A stretch of 64,000 nucleotides of DNA from Nesterenkonia ebinurensis (GTDB lineage Bacteria; Actinomycetota; Actinomycetes; Actinomycetales; Micrococcaceae), in assembly GCF_008711175.1 (NCBI RefSeq), contig NZ_VWNF01000032.1, positions 307,968 through 371,967 of the forward strand. The letters run 5' to 3'. The notes under the pieces were generated by a model. That model did no database searches. It was not told where the DNA came from and worked only from the letters and a program-made list of their open reading frames with translations. This document shows positions 28,980 through 37,643 of this stretch, in pieces (the first letter of the stretch is position 1; each line of letters begins with the position of its first letter). The translations under genes were made by a program, and so were the position numbers.

Positions 28980-28994
28980 TTCTATGGCATAGAA
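28980..28994. promoter_or_regulatory. IclR operator candidate
   Basis: TTCTATG-G-CATAGAA is a perfect odd palindrome 9 bp upstream of the iclR start and 45 bp before aceB. It fits one dimer site of the divergent IclR regulator. Confidence 0.65.
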
Positions 28995-29039
28995 ATGTGT
29001 ACAGCACTACCCGATTCCTGTGACTGCGAAGGAGCAGCT

Positions 29040-30644
29040 ATGAGCATCAGCGTCAGCAAACCGTATGAGGTCGAGGGAACCGACCTGATCATCACCGATG
29101 AGGCCCTGCAGTTCATTGCGGAACTGCACGCCAAGTTCGCCGGGACCCGGGATGAGCTTCTGCAGAACCGCAGGACGGCCCAGGCGCAGGCGGCCAAGGC
29201 CGCCGCCATGGACTTCCCCGCCGAGACTGCCGAGGTCCGCAGCGGCGACTGGACGGTGGCCGAGCAGCCGCCCAGCCTGGCTGACCGCAGAGTGGAGGTC
29301 ACCGGCCCTCCGGCACCTGCCAAGATGGCCATCAATGCCCTGAACTCCGGGGCGAAGGTCTGGCTGGCGTGCCTGGAGGACGCGCTCTCCCCCTCCTGGC
29401 GAAATCTTATCGATGCCCAGAAGAACCTCTACGAAGCTTCCCGCGGTACCCTGGAGTTCACCTCTCCAGAGGGCAAGGAATACAAGCTGCGCGATGACAT
29501 CACTCTGCCGGTGATGGTCATTCGACCCCGCGGCTGGCATCTGCCGGAGAAGCACATCGAGATCAACGGCGAACCGGCCATCGGCTCACTGGTGGACTTC
29601 GGGCTGCACTTCTTCCACAATGCCAAGGTGCTCTCCGAGAAGGGCATCGGCCCCTTCTACTACCTGGCGAAGCTGGAACACTATTTGGAGGCTCGGCTGT
29701 GGAATGAGATCTTCAGCTTCGCCGAGGAGAAGCTGGGCATCCCGCACGGCACCGTCCGAGCCACGGTGCTGATCGAGACCATCCCGGCAGCCTTCCAGAT
29801 GGACGAGATCCTCTATGAGCTGCGCGACCATGCTTCCGGGCTCAACGCCGGCCGCTGGGACTACCTGTTCAGCCTGATCAAGTACTTCCGGGCTTCCGGG
29901 GAACAGTTTGTGCTGCCCGACCGGGCACAGGTGGGCATGACCCAGCCTTTCATGCGGGCTTACACCGAACTGCTGGTCAAGACCTGCCATAGGCGGGAAG
30001 CCTTTGCCATGGGCGGAATGGCCGCCTTCATCCCCAACCGCCGCGAGCCGGAGGTCACGGCCAAAGCTATTGAGAAGGTCCGCGAGGATAAGTCCCGCGA
30101 GGCCAATGACGGCTATGACGGCTCCTGGGTGGCTCACCCGGACCTGGTGGACCTCTGCGCCGAGGAGTTCACCAAGGTGCTTGGTGAGAATCCCAACCAG
30201 ATCAGCCGCAAGCGTGATGATGTGAACGTCACAGCCGCGGACCTGCTCAACGTAGCTGCTGCTGAGGGCGAGGTCACCGAGGCCGGGGTGCGCACCAACC
30301 TTTACGTCGCTGTCTACTACACCGCCATCTGGCTCTCCGGAAACGGTGCGGTGGCCATCCACAACCTCATGGAGGATGCTGCCACCGCAGAGATCTCCCG
30401 GTCCCAGGTCTGGCAGTGGATTCACAACGGCATCATCACTGCCGACACCGGCGCCCAGATCACCACCGGCCTGGTGGACAAGCTGCTGGGCGAGGAGGTG
30501 GAGCGGCTGAAGACTGATATTAACGACGACGACGCTTTCAGCAAGTACTTCGAGCCGGCGGCCGCTATTATTCGGGATTTGGTGCTGGACACCGAGCACT
30601 ATGAAGATTTCTTGACTCAGCCGGCATACAAGATCCTGCACTGA
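29040..30644 (+). CDS. aceB: Malate synthase A
   Basis: Malate synthase condenses glyoxylate with acetyl-CoA in the glyoxylate bypass or glyoxylate assimilation. The start is ATG 29040 after GAAGGAGCAGCT, giving 534 residues, the size of type A enzymes. Motifs include WLACLEDALSPSWRNLIDAQ, VMVIRPRGWHLPEKH, the substrate loop VLIETIPAAFQMDEI and FAMGGMAAFIPNR. No isocitrate lyase lies in the window, so glyoxylate may come from elsewhere, for example purine, allantoin or hydantoin breakdown. Confidence 0.95.
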   Translation: MSISVSKPYEVEGTDLIITDEALQFIAELHAKFAGTRDELLQNRRTAQAQAAKAAAMDFPAETAEVRSGDWTVAEQPPSLADRRVEVTGPPAPAKMAINALNSGAKVWLACLEDALSPSWRNLIDAQKNLYEASRGTLEFTSPEGKEYKLRDDITLPVMVIRPRGWHLPEKHIEINGEPAIGSLVDFGLHFFHNAKVLSEKGIGPFYYLAKLEHYLEARLWNEIFSFAEEKLGIPHGTVRATVLIETIPAAFQMDEILYELRDHASGLNAGRWDYLFSLIKYFRASGEQFVLPDRAQVGMTQPFMRAYTELLVKTCHRREAFAMGGMAAFIPNRREPEVTAKAIEKVREDKSREANDGYDGSWVAHPDLVDLCAEEFTKVLGENPNQISRKRDDVNVTAADLLNVAAAEGEVTEAGVRTNLYVAVYYTAIWLSGNGAVAIHNLMEDAATAEISRSQVWQWIHNGIITADTGAQITTGLVDKLLGEEVERLKTDINDDDAFSKYFEPAAAIIRDLVLDTEHYEDFLTQPAYKILH

Positions 30645-30651
30645 CCAAGGT

Positions 30652-31314
30652 CTATAGACCTTCGTCTCGGAAGAGGCGCTCATCGGGATCGGTGAGCGCC
30701 TCTTCCAATAAGGCACGGTTGGTCTTCAGCGCCTGCAGGTCCTTCTTCACCACCTGGTCGCGGGTCTTCGCCACCGCCTCGGCAATAAGACTCACCTGAG
30801 CTTTGAACTCCTCAGCGTGCTGGGGCTTGGCAGTGTCGGGAAGCCCCATGAACAGCTCAAGGCAGCGAGGCAGGTGACTAGTGATGGTGTGGTAGACCGC
30901 ATCCTGCTGCTTGGGAACCCGGCCCAGAGTTTCCCAACGCTCCACGATCTCCTGAAGCCCCACTACGGTCATCCGCAGCTGGCCATGGGTAGAGGGTGGG
31001 AACTGATTCGAGCTGTTGCGGACTGTGGAGTCTATCTGGTTCAGACGGTCTTGGAGTGACTGCTGCGTCGTGGTCAGTTCTGCTGTTCTGCGCAGTGTGC
31101 TGAGCTCCCGGCCGTACATCATGCCGTAGGTGCCGGCGGCTGCTGCACCACCGACCAGTGCACCGGCGGCGAAGGCCCAGGGACTGGGCAGCATGAGCAC
31201 CATCAGGATCACGAATCCGATCAGGAACGCCACAGCAGAGGCAGAGAGTTTGATCTTCTTCTGCTGCTGCTTCTGCTGTCTGTGCTGCTCCGGCGTTGGG
31301 CCCTGGACTGTCAC
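30652..31314 (-). CDS. Unknown membrane protein with coiled-coil tail
   Basis: The 220-residue protein has a basic, Gln/Lys-rich head, two close hydrophobic helices (about 22-63: ASAVAFLIGFVILMVLMLP then AFAAGALVGGAAAAGTYGMM) and a long helical cytoplasmic tail with heptad character (ELTTTQQSLQDRLNQIDS). I do not recognise a named family. Its 3' end contains the terminator shared with convergent aceB. Confidence 0.7.
   Translation of the reverse strand: MTVQGPTPEQHRQQKQQQKKIKLSASAVAFLIGFVILMVLMLPSPWAFAAGALVGGAAAAGTYGMMYGRELSTLRRTAELTTTQQSLQDRLNQIDSTVRNSSNQFPPSTHGQLRMTVVGLQEIVERWETLGRVPKQQDAVYHTITSHLPRCLELFMGLPDTAKPQHAEEFKAQVSLIAEAVAKTRDQVVKKDLQALKTNRALLEEALTDPDERLFRDEGL
30669..30706. terminator. 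Terminator hairpin embedded in a coding 3' end
   Basis: A perfect 14-bp stem (30669-30682 with 30693-30706) sits 25 bp after the aceB stop but inside the last codons of the convergent membrane-protein gene. It probably ends aceB transcripts. Confidence 0.7.
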
Positions 31315-31631
31315 CCCATAAGCCTATCTCTGAAGGCTCAGCATCGGCTGAAAGCAAAGTTGAGATGCTTGTTTCTCTGGTCGGGGTCACTGACCTGGGT
31401 CAGCGTTGGAGTGAACCTTGCTCGATATCTTTCGTCCGGAAACTCGTCGCCTACTTCAAAGAATCCGGGCACACCTGTGACGCCGCCGGCTTCTGCATCA
31501 CGCACACGATCCTGCTCTACCTGGTCTATCTCATCGTCGCCGGAGCATCCGGTGCCGTGCTCGGCAGCTGACCTCGCACCAGACCAGACCACCGCCCAGA
31601 CCGGTCATGAAAAAGGATCGCAGAGTTGTCG
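31315..31631. other. Chromosomal flank left of the island, no recognised gene
   Basis: A plus-strand frame (31296-31571) ends in one hydrophobic segment (ITHTILLYLVYLIVAGASG) and could be a small membrane protein. It has no convincing start or family. Nothing else is seen. Confidence 0.3.
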
Positions 31632-31732
<101 letters not shown>

Positions 31733-31806
31733 CTCATCCGGTACAGCGCTGCTCGGTTGAAACCCCGTCCGTATCGCTCGGTTAATTGTCGCCCCAGTGT
31801 GGCCAC
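31733..31806 (-). pseudogene. DUF1016 (YhcG-like nuclease) fragment cut by the attachment site
   Basis: Minus-strand codons read TVATLGRQLTERYGRGF then NRAALYRMR, the well-conserved core of the DUF1016 N-terminal domain (KDLTKEFGRGFSRSNLYRM-type). The match ends exactly where the tRNA-derived repeat begins, so the rest of the gene is gone. Upstream codons no longer look like the family. The matching N-terminal part of such a protein lies at about 41.4-41.7 kb on the same strand. Confidence 0.65.
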
Positions 31807-31909
31807 TGTGTATGACGAAAGACGTACTTCGCTAGCGACTCGAGCTGCTTGTATCCGGCCGTATTGGTTGTAACCGTAGGTGCTGCAAGGGTTCCACCGA
31901 TGGAGTCCG

Positions 31910-32125
31910 AACCTCTCGGGCCAGCTCAGTGAGCCAGCGTCTGCGGAGTTCGGCGTTTTCCCGAGTGCTTCTACCGGGTCTGCTACCGTGATCGATATCA
32001 TCTTTGCGGAGCCAGGCATGCAGCGCGGCCTCATGCATACCGAGAGCAGACGGGGCCTGTTTGGTCAGGCGGCCACGGCGGAGAAACAAGATCGCTAGCT
32101 CGCGAAACTCGGGCGGGTAGGGCAA
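31910..32125 (-). pseudogene. IS3-type transposase OrfA remnant
   Basis: The first 63 codons (MPYPPEFRELAILFLRRGR... KDDIDHGSRPGRSTRENAEL) match the helix-turn-helix OrfA of IS3-family elements. The frame then loses similarity and no OrfB (DDE domain) follows. Terminal repeats are not visible. It is a dead fragment. Confidence 0.7.
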
Positions 32126-32661
32126 GGCACAGGACGAGTTTTCATACAGGTCATCACCTAGCCATCCCCAGTGGAAACCAAACCATAGATCAGGTCATTG
32201 GGCAAGCACGGACCATGGGGGCATATGCGAACAACCAGACACGAACAACAGAATCCCAGGGACCTTCCAAGAAAATCGCACTGTCCGCGCCTTGTTCCCT
32301 GAAGAGTCACAGGCGGCACCAACATCTAACTCGTGATGCCAGCTCTCCATCACAAGAACTTAGGTCCGGATAGTCTCACTGGAGGGATAGCAGGCCGATG
32401 AACGTAGTTGACCCACTCGAGATGAGAAAGCGGTCGTGGGCGACCATGATCGGCGTGCCCGCCGAACTGTCCAACAGATCGTCCATGGCGGCTACTGAAA
32501 GATCCGAGTGGAGACGCCCTACGCGCCCCTCTGAGCCGCACAGGAGCAACGTATTTGATCGAGACGATAAAACGCAGGTAGTTGATGTGGTGACCACACG
32601 ATAAAACCCGGCCGAGGCATGACGCGCAGCCGGGCTGTAAGCCTGTAATATAGGCGATCTG
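32126..32661. other. No recognised gene
   Basis: Several frames are open for 60-75 codons but none has a family signature. Just before 32662 a GC-rich hairpin (CCCGGC/GCCGGG on the minus strand, followed by TTTT) looks like the terminator that belonged to the tRNA-Pro-like fragment next to it. Confidence 0.5.
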
Positions 32662-32698
32662 TGGTCGGGGTGACAGGATTTATACCTGCGACCTCGTC
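32662..32698 (-). repeat. Third, mutated copy of the tRNA-Pro 3' end (old att site)
   Basis: The 37 bp match the tRNA-Pro 3' part (CCA, acceptor strand, T-arm) except for two adjacent changes that destroy the T-loop TTC (GGTTCAAAT has become GGTATAAAT). A different terminator hairpin follows on the minus strand, so this copy came from another tRNA-Pro locus rather than from a recent local duplication. Confidence 0.8.
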
Positions 32699-32705
32699 AT
32701 GTCTC

Positions 32706-33136
32706 TCACCGAGACTGGTGTGCTTGTGGCTTCCTGCTACCTGGCACCAATGCTAGGGAGGTCATCAAGAGAATAGCGGCGGCTCCTAGTCCCACCAGAA
32801 TTAGGCTTGTCACTGCTTCGCCGGTATGGCGAAGGTGAAACCCACCGAAGAGAGCACACATAGTCCCAGACAAGTCCCTCGATACATGCGCACATCGAAG
32901 GTGCTGGCCAGGGGAAAGAAATGCAGACCAACGATCAGGCATACAGCGGAGACAATCAAATGATGCTGGTTGCCCCACTGAAGCAAGATGGCGGTCAGAA
33001 CGATCGCGACTGCTTGGATGCCTCCTATCCAATTGAATCGACGACTCCAGTCTTCTCGGGGCTTAGGCGTGGAAGTAGAGCACTGAAGGTATCGGTGAAG
33101 AACAGCTGCACCCCTGCTCGCCATGTTTATGGACAT
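32706..33136 (-). pseudogene. Small membrane protein broken by a frameshift
   Basis: From about 33070 a minus-strand frame reads RRFNWIGGIQAVAIVLTAIL, then VSAVCLIVGLHFFPLASTF and LGLCVLSSVGFTFA. The continuation GEAVTSLILVGLGAAAILL lies in another frame. Together they make a plausible four-helix protein of about 140 residues, so one frameshift near 32815-32830 has broken it. The function is unknown. Confidence 0.6.
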
Positions 33137-33139
33137 TGA

Positions 33140-33451
33140 GGCAGCCGATGGGCAAGCCGTCAGAGAGGACCTTCTGCGTGAAACCCTTGGTGACCTCAGA
33201 GATGAAGATCTCGGCCGAGAACTCAGCTATGGACGACATGGTCACGTAGCAGCATGGCCTGAGGGTGTCGCGTCGACGAACTCTGCGATGATCCGCGCCC
33301 AATGCCCTGGCCTGCGGGGGATTGCCCCGCGCTGGGCTGTGATGGAGAAGCCTCCTTCTCACCCGTGGAGGCTTGCTCTTTGATCGATACCCGCTGATAT
33401 CACCATCGCCCTTACCGGTACTTCATTCTCAGCGTTTTCCGTATGTGCGGG
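33140..33451. other. No recognised gene
   Basis: Open frames on both strands lack family signatures. A hairpin AAGCCTCC/GGAGGCTT (33348-33374) could be a weak terminator. Confidence 0.4.
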
Positions 33452-33901
33452 TCACTGGTCATGAGCGTCGACCAATCCTTGGATGTCGATTTTGGTCATG
33501 GCATGCAGAGCGCTGAGCACCCGCCGTGTGGACTCTGGCCCGGCGTCGCGGAGTAGCTCCCGTAGGGCAGTGGGCATGACCTGCCAAGTCACTCCAAAAC
33601 GATCGATCAGGGAGCCGCCTTGTCCTTCTTCTCCGCCGTCGGCGAGGCCAGCCCAGAGCGTATCCACTTCCTGCTGGGAGTCGCATTCTGCATACATCGA
33701 GATGGCTTTGGTGAAGGGATACTGCGGCCCACCGTTGTGGGCGACATATCGCTGACCGGCCAGGACGAAGACGACGGTTACGACTCGACCGTCTGCGGCG
33801 TGTTGGATGTCCAGAATCTCAGAGTCAGCAATCAGAGCCGTGTAGTAAGTGGCAGCCGCCTCCGCGTGGCCGTCGAACCACAGAAAGGTACTGAGATACA
33901 T
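33452..33901 (-). CDS. VOC/PhnB-like (3-demethylubiquinone methyltransferase fold) protein
   Basis: With the ATG at 33901 the protein has 149 residues and begins MYLSTFLWFDGHAEAAATYY. It has the paired beta-alpha-beta-beta-beta modules of glyoxalase-fold proteins (SMYAECDSQQEVDTLWAGL and SLIDRFGVTWQVMP). Such proteins bind metals or small molecules, and some give drug resistance. It lies 10 bp after a flavin monooxygenase gene and is probably co-transcribed with it. Confidence 0.85.
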   Translation of the reverse strand: MYLSTFLWFDGHAEAAATYYTALIADSEILDIQHAADGRVVTVVFVLAGQRYVAHNGGPQYPFTKAISMYAECDSQQEVDTLWAGLADGGEEGQGGSLIDRFGVTWQVMPTALRELLRDAGPESTRRVLSALHAMTKIDIQGLVDAHDQ

Positions 33902-33911
33902 GGTGTTTCCC

Positions 33912-35153
33912 CTAGTGCTTGGTCTTTTGGTGATGGGCCGGGCGGGCGTCGTCGAGCACGATGGTGTCGGCGATGTTCTCCAGGCCACGACCGACGAAGC
34001 GTTTGGGCAAGTACGGCAGGATCCGTACCATTAGGTTTCGCTGCCACATCTGTGCCCGCGACTTCGGCATCAGGCCACCGTCGCCGGCAGTTTGAGCAAA
34101 CCGGTGTGCTCGGTCGACGAAGTCACGCATCCCCGTCTGGTACGCCGGATAAGCCAGACGGTAATCACCCTCGGCCTTGGACAGTTCGCTGGCAAGCACA
34201 TAGGCACCGACCAGGGCGAGGCTGGTGCCGATTCCAGACATGGGAGAGGCACAGAAGGCAGAATCCCCCACCAGCACAGTCCGGTGTCTCGACCACGTGT
34301 CGACCTGCACTTGTTCGACTCGGTCGAAGTAGAAGTCGGTTGCGTCCCAGATCTTCGGTAAGAAGTCTGAGACTACCCATCCGGCGTCTTCGAAAGTGCG
34401 CGCGACGATCCGTTTCTGCGCAGCGACGTCACGTCGGTCGTACTTGAGCTCAGGAGCGCGGAAGAAGAATCCGGCGATCGCGCTGCCTGGTTCCGCTGAA
34501 GGACGCAGACCAGCTGTTCTGCCTGCCCAGCCATCACCACCGGGCATCGTGTACATCAACTGCCAGCCGTCAAGCTCAACGTCCGATGTGACCGAGAAGA
34601 GTGCAATGAAGGAGTCGAGATCGCGGATGTAGCGATCCTCGGGGCCAAACGTCAGCTCACGCACATTGGAACGAACGCCATCCGCACCCACAAGAAGATC
34701 GAACTGTCTGGACTCACCCTTCTCGAACGCGACAGTGATCCCATCCTCACCCTGTTGCACGTCGGTGATTGCATCATCGAAGACATAGTCGACATCATCA
34801 CGAATCGCGTCGTAGAGGATCCGCGCCAAATCGGTGCGCAGGAGACCCCACTCGGCGACAGGACCTCCGGATGGCCCGAACAGATCGGTGCCCAGACTCG
34901 CCACCCGCCTGCCCCTCTCATCGACGAAGGCCATGCCGCTGGCTCCGATAAGCGCATTGCGAACCTGCGCAACGAGACCCATGCGTTCGATCACCTCTCG
35001 GGCGGTGCCCCGGATGTCGACTGCATGACCCCCCGTGCGAGGAGCTGGTGCACGCTCCACCACCGTCGGCCGGAACCCATACTGACGGAGCCAATACGCC
35101 AGCGCCGCCCCGGCGATACCACCCCCTGACACAAGAATGTCCCGATTCTTCAT
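33912..35153 (-). CDS. FAD-dependent aromatic-type monooxygenase
   Basis: The 413-residue class A flavoprotein hydroxylase has the FAD motif ILVSGGGIAGAALAYWLRQ, the DG motif LLVGADGVRSNVREL and the GD motif VLVGDSAFCASPMSGIGTSL. Relatives include TetX-like and polyketide hydroxylases. The substrate is unknown. It is divergent from a GntR-TetR fusion regulator, with two GTGAACTAGT direct repeats between them, and leads the VOC gene. An inducible detoxification or modification role is inferred. Confidence 0.88.
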   Translation of the reverse strand: MKNRDILVSGGGIAGAALAYWLRQYGFRPTVVERAPAPRTGGHAVDIRGTAREVIERMGLVAQVRNALIGASGMAFVDERGRRVASLGTDLFGPSGGPVAEWGLLRTDLARILYDAIRDDVDYVFDDAITDVQQGEDGITVAFEKGESRQFDLLVGADGVRSNVRELTFGPEDRYIRDLDSFIALFSVTSDVELDGWQLMYTMPGGDGWAGRTAGLRPSAEPGSAIAGFFFRAPELKYDRRDVAAQKRIVARTFEDAGWVVSDFLPKIWDATDFYFDRVEQVQVDTWSRHRTVLVGDSAFCASPMSGIGTSLALVGAYVLASELSKAEGDYRLAYPAYQTGMRDFVDRAHRFAQTAGDGGLMPKSRAQMWQRNLMVRILPYLPKRFVGRGLENIADTIVLDDARPAHHQKTKH

Positions 35154-35244
35154 TCATTCATCCCTTCGCTGATACAACGTATATGCCCCAGGTGCGTACA
35201 TCGTATTACCTAAAAGTGTCCTCTATACAGTATTTTTGAGATAG

Positions 35245-35276
35245 GTGAACTAGTGTATATTGACAAGTGAACTAGT
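35245..35276. promoter_or_regulatory. Operator repeats for the GntR-TetR regulator
   Basis: GTGAACTAGT occurs twice as a direct repeat (35245-35254 and 35267-35276), spaced 22 bp, about two helical turns. Each copy holds the palindrome ACTAGT. A TTGACA box lies between them. Confidence 0.65.
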
Positions 35277-35325
35277 ACGATGAGTCCGCTATGCAGGGGA
35301 GAACCCGGATCGGATTGGAGGTCAT

Positions 35326-36300
35326 GTGCCGTCGTTGCAGCGCCCCGAACCGCCCTACCGGGTAATCTTTGCGGAGCTCCGCTCCCGGATCGCCGCTGGA
35401 GATCTCCGCCCCGGTGACCGGGTCCCGTCCATCCGGGCCATCGCGCAGCGGTGGGACGTCGCGATCGCGACCGCGACCAAGGTGACCGCCGCCCTGCGCG
35501 AGGAGGGTCTCGTCGAGGCTAAAGTCGGTTCTGGCACGGTCGTCAGCCCTCAAGCCGGCCGTCAGCCTGCTCGTGCACCTCACCGCGACACCAGCACCGG
35601 ACCCCAGGTCGAGGCGGCGGGCCAGGCGAAGTTCCGAACTCGTATCCTCTGCACCGGTATCGAAATTGCCGATGCCGAAGGGCTTCACGCCTTGACGATG
35701 CGGCGCCTTGCGGCCGAGCTGGACCTGGGGCCGATGTCTCTGTACCGATACGTCACAGGCAAACAGGAACTATTGATCCAGATGGCCGACCTCGTATTCG
35801 GTGATCTGGATCTACCCGAACCCGGACCGCAAGGATGGCGTGCCAAGCTTGAACTCGTCACCCGTCAGCAATGGCGGCTCTGCCGACGACACCTGTGGCT
35901 GCCCCAGGTCGTCTCCTTTACCCGGCCCGTCCTAGTCCCGAACATGATGGCCTACACCGAATGGATTCTGCGTGCGCTCGAGGGCCTCGATCTGCCCATG
36001 GATGTCCGTCTTCAGGAAGCACTCACCCTGCATGCACTCGTTGTCACCATCGGCCTATCCAAGGCCGACGAAGCCGAGGCCGAGAGAAATACCGGCATGA
36101 CCCTGAACCGCTGGTCCGAGACCCAGCGGACCCATCGCCGACAGCTCCTCACCAGCGGGAGATTTCCTCTCCTGGCAACGATGTCGGATGACGCAGCACC
36201 CGATTTGGACGTCTTGTTCGAATACGGTCTCGCACGTCATCTTGACGGATTCGCAGCACTGGTCGCCGATCGCGCGGCATACTCCACCGAGCCGGCGTGA
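35326..36300 (+). CDS. GntR-TetR fusion transcriptional regulator
   Basis: The 324-residue protein (GTG start) has two DNA-binding units. Residues about 8-75 are a GntR winged helix (PYRVIFAELRSRIAAGDLRP and PSIRAIAQRWDVAIATATKV). Residues about 105-150 are a TetR helix-turn-helix (GLHALTMRRLAAELDLGPMS then LYRYVTGKQELLIQMAD). A TetR_C ligand-binding domain follows. Such double-headed regulators occur in actinobacteria and usually control an adjacent monooxygenase or exporter. Here that is the divergent flavin monooxygenase-VOC operon. Confidence 0.87.
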   Translation: MPSLQRPEPPYRVIFAELRSRIAAGDLRPGDRVPSIRAIAQRWDVAIATATKVTAALREEGLVEAKVGSGTVVSPQAGRQPARAPHRDTSTGPQVEAAGQAKFRTRILCTGIEIADAEGLHALTMRRLAAELDLGPMSLYRYVTGKQELLIQMADLVFGDLDLPEPGPQGWRAKLELVTRQQWRLCRRHLWLPQVVSFTRPVLVPNMMAYTEWILRALEGLDLPMDVRLQEALTLHALVVTIGLSKADEAEAERNTGMTLNRWSETQRTHRRQLLTSGRFPLLATMSDDAAPDLDVLFEYGLARHLDGFAALVADRAAYSTEPA

Positions 36301-36543
36301 ATGGTGTTCGGGGCCGTCTCTTCTTAGGTTCGCAGTTTCAGGCGTGCACCTGATATCGGTTGGTGTCGGTTCTGGTGAGGGCGGAGAGCGACTCAGTGGG
36401 ACGGTTCGTCACCCTTCGTCTTCGGTGATATCGATACGGTCGTAGAAGGTCTGGTTGACCAAGGGGGGGGTTGGCTGGTGATGCGGTGTCGTGAGTTTTC
36501 GATATTCATATACAGCTCTTGGCCGTGGCGGGGTCGTGGTCCC

Positions 36544-37620
36544 TTAGTGCATCTGAGCGGCGAGTCTGGTCAATAAGGGGTAGGGCAGGCTGCGCGGGTG
36601 CATCTGGTTGACGGTGCCGGATATGTAAAGGTCGCGTTCTGGGGTGTGGTAGAGCACGGTTCCGAAGGAGCCGGAGTGGCCGATCATCTCCGGGATCTGT
36701 GCGAACGGGGAGAGCCAGTGGGCAGTGGTGAATCGCATGATCCCGATGCCGTAGGCGAGAGGTGCCAGGCGTGAGAACACCGAGTTCCCGTGCGTAGTCA
36801 TCTCGGCCAGATAATGCGCGGGGAATAACTCGCCTGTGATGAACGCACGCAGGAATCGCACTTGGTCGGCGGGTGTGGACACCACAGAGCCAGTGGCCGG
36901 GTAAGAGGCCATCGCCTTTGGGATGTGCAGCGGCGTGCGACCATGTAGCACGTTGGCGACCTCGTCGTAGCGATCCAGCGTCTCTGGTGCGAATAGCCAG
37001 TCGTGGAGGCCGAGGGGTTCGATGACCCGCTGGTGGATGGCATGGGTATAACTGCTGGATGCGACCACCTCGATGATCCGTCCCAGAAGATCGTAGTTGA
37101 TGTCGCTGTACAGCGCTTTGCCCGGTGTCGAGGGGGCAAATGGGCTCGGCATGGCCCTGACTTGTCGATGAGATCCTCAAAAGTCCACCTCTGGTCGGCT
37201 CGGAGCATGGTGGACAGCACGGTGGTGCCATCAGGGTGCTTCTGTTCGAAGTAGTCGGGAAGTCCGGATGTGTGCGAGAGCAGTTCTCCTACGGTGATCG
37301 CCGGGCTGTGATCGTGGCCGTCGTACACGTTGAGCCCGCGCATCGTGTCTTCACCAAGCAGTTCTACCGCGCGAGTCTCGAGGGTCAGCGGCCCTTCCTC
37401 ACGTAGTTGCATGATCATCGTTGCATGATCATCGCGAGGGTGTAGAGCTTCGGTGATGCTTGCGATGAAAAACCGCTGGTGAATCTCGCAGTATCTCAAG
37501 GTGAATCCGGTGGCCGGTTGCTCGATGGCAAAGCTCATTGCCGAGACCTTCGACTTAGCGGCGTAGCGGGCGGCGATTTGATCCAGCTTGGCCGAACGGG
37601 GTGACTCATGAGGTGATCCT
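36544..37620 (-). pseudogene. Beta-lactamase-fold serine hydrolase, frameshifted
   Basis: Two frames together make one class C beta-lactamase/DD-peptidase-like protein. The N-terminal part has FFIASIT, VGELLSHTSGLPDYFEQKHP and FEDLIDK. The C-terminal part (36544-37152) begins near MPSPFAPSTPGKALYSDINYD, holds the YxN-type motif YSDINYDLLG and ends near IGHSGSFGTVLYH. A one-base loss near 37160 separates them. The S-x-x-K serine is present but the lysine is lost: a single inserted base follows ASIT and a 14-bp tandem duplication (37407-37434) restores the frame later. It is almost certainly inactive. Confidence 0.8.
37407..37434. repeat. 14-bp tandem duplication inside the serine hydrolase pseudogene
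   Basis: TTGCATGATCATCG is repeated head to tail (37407-37420, 37421-37434). It adds 14 bases, which with the extra C at about 37451 totals 15, so the reading frame is regained five codons longer. Confidence 0.9.
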
Positions 37621-37643
37621 GTCCAGGTGTTGCCATTGTCCAG

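Noticed and set aside
29586..30716. 376-codon minus-strand frame opposite aceB
   Set aside because: The aceB protein matches malate synthase throughout. The antisense frame is a GC-bias artefact.
32376..32597. Minus-strand 73-codon frame with AHDRFLISSGS
   Set aside because: The HDRF piece recalls an ABC-F ATPase end, but the rest of the family pattern is absent. Not supportable.
33832..34447. Plus-strand frames opposite the VOC and monooxygenase genes
   Set aside because: The minus strand carries clear flavoprotein motifs. The plus frames do not.
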